This document shows positions 28,701-38,052 of a stretch of DNA of 64,000 bases, piece by piece. The position numbers and the translations under genes are program-made. The notes beneath the pieces were generated by a model. The model was not told the origin of the DNA. It was given only the letters and a program-made list of their open reading frames with translations, and did not search any database. Origin of the DNA: Pseudoalteromonas rubra (GTDB lineage Bacteria; Pseudomonadota; Gammaproteobacteria; Enterobacterales; Alteromonadaceae). How positions within the stretch are numbered: the stretch's first letter is position 1; every line of letters begins with the position of its first letter. The stretch is taken from assembly GCF_005886805.2 (NCBI RefSeq), contig NZ_CP045430.1, forward strand, positions 124,001 to 188,000, read 5' to 3'.

Positions 28701-30227
28701 CTCAAAAAACGACTTGGGCGACAACAGCTGATAAAATTACTGAACGCACTGCGTAACATCCAACCTAAAGAGAACATAAAACTAGAAATTGATGTGACAT
28801 TTGATGATCAGCGCCAAAGTGCAGTTCAACTCAGTATCAATGCCATTACAGATGAACAGGGTGAAATAGAATTTTTAGTCATCGTTGGTTCCGACTTATC
28901 TCAGCAAAAACAAGCACAAAGTGAGTTACGTTATCTCGCAAACTTTGACGCCCTGACCGATTTACCTAATCGCAACCTAATGCTGCAACACATTGAATTT
29001 GCAATTTATAATGCAACTAAAAGCAATTCCGGGTGCGCGTTGTTGTTTATTGATCTAGACAAATTCAAGCCAATTAATGACGCCTATGGCCACTCTGCAG
29101 GGGACCAACTCCTGATTGCCGTTACGAAAAGGATAAATAGCACCTTAAACGCGCACTGTATCCTGGGTCGCCAGAGTGGCGATGAGTTCATTGTTCTGAT
29201 AAAAACTTTCGAAGACGTCGCCCAGGTCACAGAGTTGGTGCAACATATGATCACGTCGTTGTGCAATAAATACGAAATAGATGGTATCTCTATGAGCATC
29301 TCTGCCAGCGTGGGTGTCGCGATTTTTCCATTTGACGAACAAACAGCAGAAGGCCTGTTGCGAAATGCGGATATCGCAATGCTGCATGCCAAACAAAGCG
29401 GCAGAAACAACTTTAAGTTTTTTACCAGCGAAATGAATGCGCACCTGAGCAGAAAGCTCAGCTTAGAAGCGGCGCTCAAGGAAGCGGTAGCAGACGATCA
29501 GTTTTACAATCACTATCAGCCTATTGTGAACACCACAAACCACACTTTGACAGGTGTGGAGTTGTTAATGCGCTGGCAGTTGGGGTCAAAGCCTGTATCA
29601 CCTGCAGAGTTTATTCCGATTGCTGAAGAAGTCGGCTTAATTGAGCAAATGACAACGCAGGCCTTACGTAAAGCTCTTGAGGAACTTACGCCATTTTTCC
29701 ACCAGCAGGCCTCATTTTATTTGTCATTGAATCTCTCACCTCAACATATTATGCGTGATAACCTGGCCGCCTCTTTGGACAGTATTGTGGCGGAATTTGG
29801 CTTAAGCAATCATCAGCTTAAACTGGAAATCACAGAAACCAGCTTTCTGGCAGACCGGCATAAAGCCAGTAAAACACTGGCACAGCTTAAAAAATTTGGC
29901 TTTACATTACTGCTGGACGATTTTGGCACAGGCTACTCTTCGCTCACGTACCTAAGTCACTTTCCTATCGACATTATCAAGATTGACCAGAGTTTTATCC
30001 GCACACTGGAAACTCACCCTCATAATCGTTCCATCGTAAAGACCATCTATATGCTGGCGCAAAACCTCAACATGGCATGCATCGCCGAAGGGGTGGAAAC
30101 CGCCCAGCAGCTTAGTTTCCTTCGGGATCTCGGCTGCGAATACATGCAGGGATATTATTTTTCTAAACCTCTTAGCGCTGCGGGCTTGTTTGAGCAATAC
30201 CCGCCTGATGTGGCCAACGTGAGCTGA
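25731..30227 (+). CDS. Beta-propeller sensor with PAS, GGDEF and EAL domains
   Basis: Membrane-bound c-di-GMP enzyme of 1498 residues. After a signal segment, residues about 30-690 form two-component-regulator-type propeller repeats (LSQSSVTALVQDKQGYIWIA at the start), then a Y_Y_Y-like domain, a membrane helix near 780 (SSYLLLIAGILTVLY), PAS-like regions, GGDEF and EAL. The cyclase motif is SGDEF (1149-1153) and no RxxD inhibitory site is seen. The EAL motif is ELL (Glu1277), but DDFGTGYSSL, KIDQSF and IAEGVET are intact. It probably senses a periplasmic ligand and both makes and degrades c-di-GMP. It converges on the hybrid kinase with five bases between. Confidence 0.93.
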   Translation: MNNWLQAALLSFLMIYHHLVIADPYYANQISRLSTQEGLSQSSVTALVQDKQGYIWIATHQGLNRHDGNQFSPFKGQALFSGSDILLLQLLDNDQLFISTVQSGAFLLNTRTLSLVKLFDQGGRQGIAPDAAVNAIVQYQDQYVIAIENALYRVNTQTLASERLLTLPHNAYVRTMLAWHDTLLIGSESGLFQFKNEQLSLLNHQGSVAKSALNNNVKLLKQDQALGLLVGTVEGLFVIPGDASQLIDQQAYELVSQLNIWAHEIGPYGEYLATDSGLYLLDRRNHSASKLFSFSESRYLTPQNTIPVMLLDKHANLWMGSNNNGAFIWPTSAYRFKLLASHNNNFNNNIWAVHQKNDGTLWLGSDDGLHLFSDGQQANLQQSYFRNQSHKPAYGSHAVYNIYSSPYLTDNMLLLDTRAGLKQFDITTGQASELKVTNANVAMTGEDHLVGSMLVDQRTLLFHTHHNIFLYDIALQTITTLSELEAQIDDLQALLFLPGRPEKPNELLFSTANALVSYDRLSHQINTLWQADAASDNAYPIVNDWMKDGQGRLWLATNTMGLIALETHSFQRIVHITEEQGLGTNTLYELERDLHNQLWISSQNGLYKLNLETLQLDHYDHRNGLVTNEFNLGASQPLHSGKMLFGTPNGAIKFDPNAFTLPVETEQLAFSGVQLMSRPILVSPEQLDTQTLQFEYDDMGFRFEFSQFNIFNVRRNFVTAHLLGPTTLEVKDVKNNYLFFNTLKPGKYTLTLSEFRPGDTEKRIQSQLHFEVKHAWWNTPLAISSYLLLIAGILTVLYRRHQVKQLALRQTYDQLVHAKAQTDLALTKTQSGLWSMDMQTQQITLLGNVQDASQSKQLSLNAFFNKVHPQDQEMVQRQWARFIASPDSQLSITYRIYSKQQGWLWYHDIAKVSEWDAKGEPLKASGIYSNITEQKANQLNAAMFAQALSQIQDWLLILDSSLQLLSVNQSLSSSLGLDRYEPQKQLTLSELKKRLGRQQLIKLLNALRNIQPKENIKLEIDVTFDDQRQSAVQLSINAITDEQGEIEFLVIVGSDLSQQKQAQSELRYLANFDALTDLPNRNLMLQHIEFAIYNATKSNSGCALLFIDLDKFKPINDAYGHSAGDQLLIAVTKRINSTLNAHCILGRQSGDEFIVLIKTFEDVAQVTELVQHMITSLCNKYEIDGISMSISASVGVAIFPFDEQTAEGLLRNADIAMLHAKQSGRNNFKFFTSEMNAHLSRKLSLEAALKEAVADDQFYNHYQPIVNTTNHTLTGVELLMRWQLGSKPVSPAEFIPIAEEVGLIEQMTTQALRKALEELTPFFHQQASFYLSLNLSPQHIMRDNLAASLDSIVAEFGLSNHQLKLEITETSFLADRHKASKTLAQLKKFGFTLLLDDFGTGYSSLTYLSHFPIDIIKIDQSFIRTLETHPHNRSIVKTIYMLAQNLNMACIAEGVETAQQLSFLRDLGCEYMQGYYFSKPLSAAGLFEQYPPDVANVS

Positions 30228-30232
30228 CGTAG

Positions 30233-32995
30233 TTATGCGCTACGCCATCGAGCCAGGCATTGATACAGGGCATCAGGCTCAATGGGCTTAGAAACAAAGT
30301 CATCCATCCCTACCTGCAAACATTTCACTTTGTCCTCATTGAAGGCATTGGCTGTGATGGCAATGATATAAGGTGTACCGTATAGGTCAGGGTTTTGCCG
30401 GATCCGACGAGTGCAATCAAATCCATCCATATTCGGCATCTGACAATCCATCAGGATAACGGGCATATGGTTACCCTCTAAGACAGACAGCGCATCCAGG
30501 CCGTCATTTGCTTTAGTCAAATTGCAGCCTGTATGTTCCATCAATTTTGCCGCTACGATCTGGTTGATTGGGTTGTCTTCAACCAGTAACACATTCACAC
30601 CATTCAGATCCGGTGCACTGACATGCTGTTTTTCGTCTTGCTGCGCTTCACCCGGACTGGCAGGCAAAATCACGGTAAACGTGCTGCCTCTGCCGGCCTC
30701 ACTTTCTAAACTAATTGTCCCCCCCATTGCCTCGGCCAGGCGTTTACATATTGTCAGGCCAAGCCCTGTGCCACCATATTTACGTGTTGTAGAAACATCA
30801 GCCTGAATAAACTCTCCGAATAGCTGCTTCTGTTTCTCTTTCGCAATCCCTACTCCGGTGTCAGAGATATCAATATGCAAGGCTTCGTCGACGTAACAGG
30901 CACTGAGCTTAATACTACCCTGCTCAGTGAACTTGCCTGCATTACTGAGCAAGTTGTTAATGATTTGCGTCACCCTCAACTCATCCAGCTTGAGGTACTC
31001 AGGAATAGAGTCGTTAACCTCATAGCTAAATGTCACCCCAGCCTTCACGCCAGTTTTGCAAAAGGACGTGGTCAGCGAATGTAACATCTTACGAAAGGCA
31101 ACATCGTGCCTGTCCAGCTCCAGGGCGCCAGCTTCAATTTTGGAGTAATCAAGAATATCGTTCAGGATCAGCAGCAGATTATGCGCAGACTGATAAATGA
31201 TCTGCAAAGACTCAGCAACCTCTGTGTCATGGGTGTGCCGCTGCATATCTGCGGTCATGCCAATTATCCCATTGAGCGGTGTGCGTATTTCATGACTCAT
31301 ATTGGCCAAAAACAAACTTTTTGCTGAACTCGCTTTATTGGCCCTGTCGAGTGCATCAATTAGCTCTTCAGTTTTCTCCTGCACCTGGCTCTCTAATTGG
31401 GCATTAAAGTTGGTGAGCTGAGCATTAAGCGACTGATTTTCCTGATTAGCTTTTTGCAACTTTTTGAAGCTCATAGACAACTTAAACGCCAGCTGGGTAA
31501 ATTGCTGCTGCAACGTAATCACTTCAAGAAAGGTTGCTTCTTCGCGAGGAGACAAATCATCATTACGACTGGCCGGGTCAAACCCGTTCAGCCGACTACT
31601 AAGATCATGCATTGGGTTGATCAGCATACGGGTTAATTTGCTAACCAAAACGCTGCTCAGTGCAATAATAAACAGGGCCAGGAAAAAAGACTGTCCCCAG
31701 GCCGATGCAACCGCCATATTGACGTACTTGCGCTCCACCAAACTGATGACCTGCCAGCTGAACTCCTCAGAACGCACGCCACGACGGTAAAACACCTCTT
31801 CCGTCTTACCAACATACAGATTCAAATCATCATTGGTCAGCGAATTTAACGTCGCTTCGTCCAGTTCATCGAGCGTATTAAAGTCAGATTTCAGGGAGCT
31901 AAATACCACTTTATTTTCGCTATCCAGGATCATCAAGTGTCCCAGGTGCGACAAAATACGAGGAATAAATTGCTCAAATGTATTAAAAAATACGGACCCT
32001 TCCACAATCCCGGCAAAGTTCCCTCTCTCATAGATGGGGGCAGAAATAGCGACAATCGAATCATCACCAAACCCCCTACCCCGAAAAATGCCCGACACAA
32101 ACCCATTGGGATAATACGGTGCCTGAATAAAATACTGACGATCGGATACTGCCGGCACTTCGCCAGCAAGGCTGGTCCTAAGCGTATCGGGGTAAAAGTG
32201 TGTAACCAGCCCGGATTCATCCGCGGTGATGGCAGTGCGGATATTCGGATAGGACTCGACCAGACGTGTGATTGTATGCTGTTGATCCAACCCGGCTTCA
32301 ATATTGTGCGCAGCATCTGCCAAAGCACGGCGATGATTACCAAGAAAGCTGTCTATCCGCTGCGCCGTTGTGTTCGCAACATCACTCAGCTGCGCTCTCA
32401 CCTCATATTCTATACGTTCATAGTGGCTATTGGTCAGCATAATCGTTGTCACCAGCACCACCAGAATAATAAGGTGACTGATCATGTAATTCAAAATGCG
32501 ATACAGTGGCTTCGCCTGCCACAATTGTTTGAATAAAAATAATGACAGTAAGTCGACAATAACCAGGCATATAGCGGCATTAATGAAGTACTTGGCCAGC
32601 GCCGTCATAATAACCAGTAAGTTGAGGTCAAGGGCAAACTTACCGAACAGGAAGAGTAATGGGATCCCAAACAGCACCCAAAATGCCAGGCCCCGCATAA
32701 ATAAAGGTTTGTTAGGTCTGACACAAAAGATCTGTAGCCAGGCAATTTCTAACAAAAACACCGTAGAGGGCCAACAGTGTCCCCAGCGGTAAAATATAAA
32801 GGCCGCACCAATTGCGACACACAATAAAGCATAGCGCCAGCCCAGCGACATCAATGCAAGAATAACGAACAGCTGACCAAGCAGAAACTCGGAACTATCC
32901 AGGAACCATAGGGGCAGAAGGTTAGCAAAGCCACCTAACAACCCGAGCACAACCGCAATCGCGATCTTAGGTAATGCTGTTATTTTCCCGAACAA
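30233..32995 (-). CDS. Hybrid sensor histidine kinase with receiver domain
   Basis: Membrane kinase of 920 residues. The N-terminus has about five to six membrane helices (1-165), then a helix and a periplasmic Cache-like sensor (about 190-420), another helix, and a coiled coil (SKKLQ onward). HisKA carries His568 in SHEIRTPLNG and the HATPase has GTGLGLTICKRL. The C-terminal receiver has Asp850 in ILMDCQMPN. Start is TTG 32995, supported by AGGAG eight bases upstream. No separate output gene is adjacent; phosphotransfer to an Hpt protein elsewhere is likely. Confidence 0.93.
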   Translation of the reverse strand: MFGKITALPKIAIAVVLGLLGGFANLLPLWFLDSSEFLLGQLFVILALMSLGWRYALLCVAIGAAFIFYRWGHCWPSTVFLLEIAWLQIFCVRPNKPLFMRGLAFWVLFGIPLLFLFGKFALDLNLLVIMTALAKYFINAAICLVIVDLLSLFLFKQLWQAKPLYRILNYMISHLIILVVLVTTIMLTNSHYERIEYEVRAQLSDVANTTAQRIDSFLGNHRRALADAAHNIEAGLDQQHTITRLVESYPNIRTAITADESGLVTHFYPDTLRTSLAGEVPAVSDRQYFIQAPYYPNGFVSGIFRGRGFGDDSIVAISAPIYERGNFAGIVEGSVFFNTFEQFIPRILSHLGHLMILDSENKVVFSSLKSDFNTLDELDEATLNSLTNDDLNLYVGKTEEVFYRRGVRSEEFSWQVISLVERKYVNMAVASAWGQSFFLALFIIALSSVLVSKLTRMLINPMHDLSSRLNGFDPASRNDDLSPREEATFLEVITLQQQFTQLAFKLSMSFKKLQKANQENQSLNAQLTNFNAQLESQVQEKTEELIDALDRANKASSAKSLFLANMSHEIRTPLNGIIGMTADMQRHTHDTEVAESLQIIYQSAHNLLLILNDILDYSKIEAGALELDRHDVAFRKMLHSLTTSFCKTGVKAGVTFSYEVNDSIPEYLKLDELRVTQIINNLLSNAGKFTEQGSIKLSACYVDEALHIDISDTGVGIAKEKQKQLFGEFIQADVSTTRKYGGTGLGLTICKRLAEAMGGTISLESEAGRGSTFTVILPASPGEAQQDEKQHVSAPDLNGVNVLLVEDNPINQIVAAKLMEHTGCNLTKANDGLDALSVLEGNHMPVILMDCQMPNMDGFDCTRRIRQNPDLYGTPYIIAITANAFNEDKVKCLQVGMDDFVSKPIEPDALYQCLARWRSA

Positions 32996-33191
32996 TACTC
33001 AGGCTCCTCTTGAACTTAACACCTACAGGAACCTGCACCTCACCTTATGAGTACTACGCAGGCCCTGAGTTTCGATCAGCTATACAAGTTATCACCTACA
33101 ACACAAAAACCTGTGTTGCTCATTTTGATTAGCTTGCAATTTTTTTACTGATACTGTTAAAAAGTAAAGGAAAAACTGACTTTTGCCAAGT

Positions 33192-34082
33192 TTAGTGATC
33201 CGGACAATCGTGGCTTTCTATTTGCAAAACGCATTGTTTAACCGCATAGGTGTTCATCAACGCACGTTCTACTTCGAGGCGACACGCTTCATCGTGCATT
33301 TCAATCGTGCAGTGATGTTTAAGCACAATATGCGCCCCAACGGTTAACTGATTGTCCAGCATAGTGACAGTAATGTTGTGAACACTCTCAACGTGTTCAG
33401 TCGACAGGATCAGCTGTTCCAGTTTTTCGACAGCCGGAAGCATTTGTGCTTTTTCCGTAAGACCCTGAATACAGGTATAGATCACTTTAACCCCAGTGAA
33501 CAAAACAAACACAGATATAAGCATGCTCGAGGCAATATCAATAACCTGCCAGTTGGTCAGGTGGATCAGTACACCCGCAACAAAGGTAGAAATAGTAGAA
33601 AGCAAATCAAAAAAAGAGTGCAGAAAAACCGCATAAACATTGATGCTATCTTTACGCCCCTTGTATAACACCCATGCCGAGGCACCATGAAACAAGAACC
33701 CGACTGCTGCAATACTCGACATCGCGAAGGCGTTCACATTAAGGTCATGGCCCTCGGCATGATGTCCTAGCCGCTCACCGCCCTCAAGCAAGATAATTGC
33801 AGCAATAGATAGATACAGCAGTCCATTAAACAGACCGCCAGTGTACTCTGCCTTTTTATATCCGTCGCTGTAGGTTTTTGCCAACTTGATTGCAACAGAC
33901 GAGGCGATTAACGCAATGAGCAAAGAGCTATTATGCACAAATAAATGCCCGGCATCGGCTAGCACAGCCAATGAATTGGCATAATAGGCACCTACAACCT
34001 GAATAATCATAAAGGTACATGTGAGCGCAAGGGCGATAAGGAGTCGATTACGAGACGCTTGGTGTGTTGTCAGATCGGTCAT
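33192..34082 (-). CDS. Cation diffusion facilitator metal exporter
   Basis: Inner-membrane divalent-metal/proton antiporter of 296 residues with six membrane helices and a cytoplasmic C-terminal domain (about 205-296). Metal-site residues are His46 and His50 in helix 2 (AGHLFVHN) and His155 and Asp159 in helix 5 (LHSFFD). Zinc-type members usually have H-x3-D in helix 2; H-x3-H recalls DmeF-type cobalt/nickel exporters. An HHAEGHD loop lies at 107-113. Monocistronic. Confidence 0.9.
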   Translation of the reverse strand: MTDLTTHQASRNRLLIALALTCTFMIIQVVGAYYANSLAVLADAGHLFVHNSSLLIALIASSVAIKLAKTYSDGYKKAEYTGGLFNGLLYLSIAAIILLEGGERLGHHAEGHDLNVNAFAMSSIAAVGFLFHGASAWVLYKGRKDSINVYAVFLHSFFDLLSTISTFVAGVLIHLTNWQVIDIASSMLISVFVLFTGVKVIYTCIQGLTEKAQMLPAVEKLEQLILSTEHVESVHNITVTMLDNQLTVGAHIVLKHHCTIEMHDEACRLEVERALMNTYAVKQCVLQIESHDCPDH

Positions 34083-34367
34083 TCGAGCGGTTTAATGCCT
34101 TATAAAATACAGCTGGGGAAATGATAAAGAGTCGCAATTGTACCCTGATTTCAACGGCCGCGCATCAAAAATGTCAGTAGTAATATCAATCTGATTATTT
34201 CAATAGCGTATCCTACGTCTACAAATCTCGGCGAAAATAGGTCCAAAATTTAGTAAATGACACTGATCGCGCGAAATATAATCAAAATAAAATGTATTGA
34301 AGGCAGTGAGTGGCCAGTCTATTGACTTAGATTAACCTCCATCAGAAGGGCTGACGCAAGATTTTAT

Positions 34368-35144
34368 TCAGGCACTCAATCGCTTATGGCCTTGCCCATA
34401 GCTTAAAACAGCCTGCTCAAACAAACTTACTTGCTCATGGCTAAACTGACACCGGGTATACCTGAGTATATCAAGAGAAACTTCACTAACCTTGCAGCAA
34501 TCTGTCGGCCGGGTTGGGCTAAACTCTGCGTCATCAGGAAACACCGCTAACCAACGTACACCAAAAGGCGTATTCAACACACCAGCCAGTGTCGAGGCAC
34601 GTTGTGCAGCTGCCGTGAGCGGATTTGCCAGGTAGTGAGTCTTGTTGTTATGCCGACAAGGCCAAACCTGACTGTCTGTTTCAACAGCAATCAACCCACT
34701 TTGCTCAACCACCACCACCACAAAAATGCCAAATGGAGACAACACAACACAATCCAAGGACAAAGCTTCGAGCTGTTCCGGATACAAATGACGAGTGAGA
34801 ATGGTATAGTGTTTTGCGTCCAGCGATGTCGTTAAGCTGCGGTAAACCTGCCATTTCAGCTTATCAGCCTGTGCTTTATTGGCTTCACGTTTGCGCATAT
34901 AAATGTAACGCGCAGCAGTCCATATAAGATAAACCAAAAAGCACAACGCAATCAGATTAAACGCGGTGAACTCTGGTTGAGATTGCACATCAGGTTGTAC
35001 CTTAGTCAGAACATCCGCCTGGTGCGACGCGGCATTGGTTATCTGTACATCAGCGCCTTTATCTGGCTCGTTGCCAGAAGTTGGCTCTGCACTCAACACA
35101 TGAGTGCTGACGATAAACACGCAAACCAAAATCCATCTAACCAT
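34368..35144 (-). CDS. NERD (nuclease-related) domain membrane protein
   Basis: Protein of 258 residues. An N-terminal signal segment (MVRWILVCVFIVSTHVLS) and a second helix near 65-85 (FNLIALCFLVYLIWTAARYI) precede a NERD-like domain at about 105-230. Visible NERD features are VVLSPFGIFVVVVVEQSGLIAVE and ANPLTAAAQRASTLAGVL. The acidic catalytic residues of nucleases cannot be confirmed. It lies 13 bases downstream of the WD40 lipoprotein gene and is probably co-transcribed with it. Confidence 0.78.
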   Translation of the reverse strand: MVRWILVCVFIVSTHVLSAEPTSGNEPDKGADVQITNAASHQADVLTKVQPDVQSQPEFTAFNLIALCFLVYLIWTAARYIYMRKREANKAQADKLKWQVYRSLTTSLDAKHYTILTRHLYPEQLEALSLDCVVLSPFGIFVVVVVEQSGLIAVETDSQVWPCRHNNKTHYLANPLTAAAQRASTLAGVLNTPFGVRWLAVFPDDAEFSPTRPTDCCKVSEVSLDILRYTRCQFSHEQVSLFEQAVLSYGQGHKRLSA

Positions 35145-35157
35145 ACCGCCACCTTTT

Positions 35158-36147
35158 TTAGCGTTGAGCTAATGCGTTAAGCGTCCAGGCTTCTAAAATA
35201 CCGTCACTACTTAATGTCAGGAGGGTATCTCTATCCGCCGCATACATATCCACTATGGTCGCCCCATCGTGAACAAAGTTAATTTGCCAGGTACCCAGCT
35301 CCTCGCCATTTTTCGCATTCCAGATGGTCAAATGCGATTTTGACGAAGACGTTGCGAGCAGCTCACTCCCTTTAATAAACAGCGCTTTACGAAATACTTT
35401 AAAACGCGACATATACTGTAGCTCACTGATACTCTGTCCATCGGTCAGGGATGTAACAACCTGTTCATTCAAAGCATCAGACGCAAACAAGGCAGAGAAG
35501 TCATCCCGCACTGCAACACTGGTCACCCGATGATCAAACTCTTTCATAAAAATAGGTTCTGCCGAGCCAAATTTCCACAGTGCCAGTTTGCCATCCTGAG
35601 CGCCGGTCACAAAGAGTTCGCCCTTATCATCCCAAAACACATGCTGAACCGGCCGCGAGTGCGGCGCAAAGCGGTTGTTTATCTGAGTATGTAAATCGGC
35701 CATATTGATGGTGCCATCCGCCATCGCCACGATGGCTTTATCATTTTTAGGCGATATGGCCATAGCCGTGATCACTGCACCAGGTGTTACTCCACCAAAT
35801 GCAACTTTGGTCACTAGCTTACCTTTACTCAGTGACCAAAAAGCCAATTCTGACTCACTGGCAATCACTAGCATCTTTAAATCTTCAGACAGCGCTATAT
35901 CTCGAACAAACTCAGGCGTCTTTTCTTTGGGCACTGAAAACTCGACCTGTTGTGTGGCTACATCCCAAACCTGAATTTGTTTTTGATTGTCAAATGTGAC
36001 GAGCTTAGTCCCGTCTTTTGAGAAATGGCCTATCGCAATGCCACTGTCATTCAGTCTGCCAACATTACCCTGACTTAGCTGGATTTCCTCATTGCATGCG
36101 CTCAACATTATCACACACAATGCCGCCAGCATTACCTTTAACCACAT
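35158..36147 (-). CDS. WD40-repeat lipoprotein, paralog 2
   Basis: Lipoprotein of 329 residues (lipobox LSAC, Cys18) forming a predicted seven-bladed propeller. Repeat cores include KLVTFDNQKQIQVWDVAT, DDKGELFVTGAQDGKLALW and SKSHLTIWNAKNGEELG. Paralogous to the protein encoded at 36328-37350: both contain LFASDALNEQ and end with DTLLTLSSDG- or ELLTLSSDG-like blades. Cargo or partner unknown; probably a scaffold at the envelope. Confidence 0.85.
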   Translation of the reverse strand: MWLKVMLAALCVIMLSACNEEIQLSQGNVGRLNDSGIAIGHFSKDGTKLVTFDNQKQIQVWDVATQQVEFSVPKEKTPEFVRDIALSEDLKMLVIASESELAFWSLSKGKLVTKVAFGGVTPGAVITAMAISPKNDKAIVAMADGTINMADLHTQINNRFAPHSRPVQHVFWDDKGELFVTGAQDGKLALWKFGSAEPIFMKEFDHRVTSVAVRDDFSALFASDALNEQVVTSLTDGQSISELQYMSRFKVFRKALFIKGSELLATSSSKSHLTIWNAKNGEELGTWQINFVHDGATIVDMYAADRDTLLTLSSDGILEAWTLNALAQR

Positions 36148-36327
36148 AACTCTACTCGTGACACCACTAAAATCGCCATTATACGTGTATTAATTGAGAG
36201 TAAAAAGTACACCTGAAAACGTATACCAAGTTTAACAAGACAGAGGGTAGAAGAAACCCGTTCCTGTTTCTATTACATCTCGATAACACCACACCTGAGC
36301 TATCGCCAGCAAGAACCACACCAGCCC

Positions 36328-37350
36328 TCACTCACGATTTAGTAAGGTACTGATCTGCCACAACTCAACAAAACCGTCACTACTGAGCGTGAGCAGTTCA
36401 CCTTGAGAATTAGTATGCATATCAAGCACAGTGGCATCGCGACTCTGAGCCTGAATAGCATAAGCGCCAATTTCCTGACCGCTTTGCGCATCCCACAAAG
36501 TCCACCAGGCTTTTGTCGATCCCGTTGCCAAATAACGCAGATCTGAACTAAACGCAGCCGCTCTAAACCACCTGAAACGCTCTGGGTAGTGTAAATTAAC
36601 GTCATATTCGGCATCTGAGTATACGGAGAAAATACGCTGTTCATTGAGTGCATCGGAAGCAAACAGCTGGGTCTGATCCGTACTGTGCGCGATGCTGGTA
36701 ATTCGGCGGCCAAAATCAAAACGCCGCTTTGTCATCATAGTGCGGGCATCATATAACAGGACCAGGCCATCGTGCCCAGCGCTCAGTATACTTTGGCCTT
36801 GCCCACTCATCGCCACATGCGTTACTTTGCTGTCATGGAACCTCGCCGTTTTTACTAACTGATTGTCCAAATCCAGTAAATTAACGGTGCCGTCGTTTAA
36901 CCCTGCTAATAACAGATTGGGACGACTATATAAGCGTAATGCCGATACCTTTGCCAGCTCAGACGAAGGGTGTACCGCAACTGACCCCAATTGCAGCCCG
37001 TGTTCAACATCCCATAGCTCCACCGATTTTCGGTAACCTATTGCTAGTCGCTTATTGTCTTCACTGAGACTAAACGCCAATATTTTACCCTTGGCATTAT
37101 CGAGCCCGCTAAAGGGGTCAGCCACAGCAAATAAAAGGGTCTGAGTATTGATATGGTATACCGCAAGTTTGTCACCCGGATTGTGTAAAATGGCAAAGTT
37201 GCCATCTACTGAAAACTGGCCCTGAACCGCGTTTTGTTGCAAGCTGACGATTTGAGTTTCACTATTTTGAATTGGCGCATCACATCCGGCTAACCCCATC
37301 ACAGCCATTAAAACTAAACCTATCAAGAGATGTTTTGCCGATTGAGTCAC
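36328..37350 (-). CDS. WD40-repeat lipoprotein, paralog 1
   Basis: Lipoprotein of about 340 residues. The frame opens at 37401, but GTG 37350 has AGGCGG eight bases upstream and gives a compact signal peptide ending in lipobox LAGC. Propeller blades include LAVYHINTQTLLFAV, SILSAGHDGLVLLYDARTM and STKAWWTLWDAQSGQEIG. It shares LFASDALNEQ and overall plan with the gene at 35158. The 180-base gap between the two holds no ORF. Function unknown. Confidence 0.82.
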   Translation of the reverse strand: MTQSAKHLLIGLVLMAVMGLAGCDAPIQNSETQIVSLQQNAVQGQFSVDGNFAILHNPGDKLAVYHINTQTLLFAVADPFSGLDNAKGKILAFSLSEDNKRLAIGYRKSVELWDVEHGLQLGSVAVHPSSELAKVSALRLYSRPNLLLAGLNDGTVNLLDLDNQLVKTARFHDSKVTHVAMSGQGQSILSAGHDGLVLLYDARTMMTKRRFDFGRRITSIAHSTDQTQLFASDALNEQRIFSVYSDAEYDVNLHYPERFRWFRAAAFSSDLRYLATGSTKAWWTLWDAQSGQEIGAYAIQAQSRDATVLDMHTNSQGELLTLSSDGFVELWQISTLLNRE

Positions 37351-37542
37351 CAGAACCACCGCCTGTTTTTCATGTAATAGAGTGTAATGTACAAATATCA
37401 CCCAAATGTATACCTTTTGACCTGCTTGCCGTGAACTGGTTCATTAGGCAGCGTCTCTTATTTCCCCTGGCAGCGGAGTATGCTGCCAGTCTTCTCTATC
37501 TGGCGCTATACTTAACGTAAGGGGTTCGTTGGGGAGGCCACT

Positions 37543-37815
37543 ATGCCTAGTCCACCAAAACGCGCGGCCAAAGGTCATGTTTCAGACCATGGCGCGGCAT
37601 TAAATAAAGCGCTCAGTCCTGACAAGCGCAAAAAATTCGCTGAGAAAGCAAACCAGGCCTATGAGAAAAGGCACCCAGAAGGTACCAATATAAAAAAGGA
37701 CATAGCCAAAAACAAGGCACAAAGGGAGACACGTTCCGTCGTTTATAAGCTGGAGCTGGTGTTATTTGTTATCGTAATTGGCGCCATTATCGTACGTGTT
37801 GCTTTTATGGATTGA
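37543..37815 (+). CDS. Small basic single-pass membrane protein
   Basis: Protein of 90 residues, start ATG 37543 with GGGGAGG upstream. Residues 1-66 are hydrophilic and rich in Lys/Arg (for example SPDKRKKFAEKANQAYEKR). A C-terminal membrane helix follows (LELVLFVIVIGAIIVRVAF). No family recognised. Topology would place a basic domain in the cytoplasm. Confidence 0.7.
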   Translation: MPSPPKRAAKGHVSDHGAALNKALSPDKRKKFAEKANQAYEKRHPEGTNIKKDIAKNKAQRETRSVVYKLELVLFVIVIGAIIVRVAFMD

Positions 37816-37944
37816 GTGACCAGTCGCGCTTCGAAAGGTGGTCAATGTAAGAGGTTAAGTTGGCATCTCTGATGGTGTCTGTTGGCTCTATGAGCATATC
37901 AATGCGTTTGTATCACCCGTACCACGATTGACGCTTCGATGAAT

Positions 37945-37983
37945 TAAAAATGTGAGGGCTACTGGACTTTAGCAGCTCTCACA
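37945..37983 (-). terminator. Terminator of the trehalase operon
   Basis: TGTGAGGGCTACT (37951-37963) and AGCAGCTCTCACA (37971-37983) form a 13-base stem with two imperfect pairs. On the minus strand it is followed by TTTTT. It lies about 70 bases after the trehalase stop. Confidence 0.65.
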
Positions 37984-38052
37984 TTCATTTGGGCCATCAT
38001 ATAGCGATATTAACTAACATCGTTACCGGCCCTCACCTACTCGACGAGGCCT

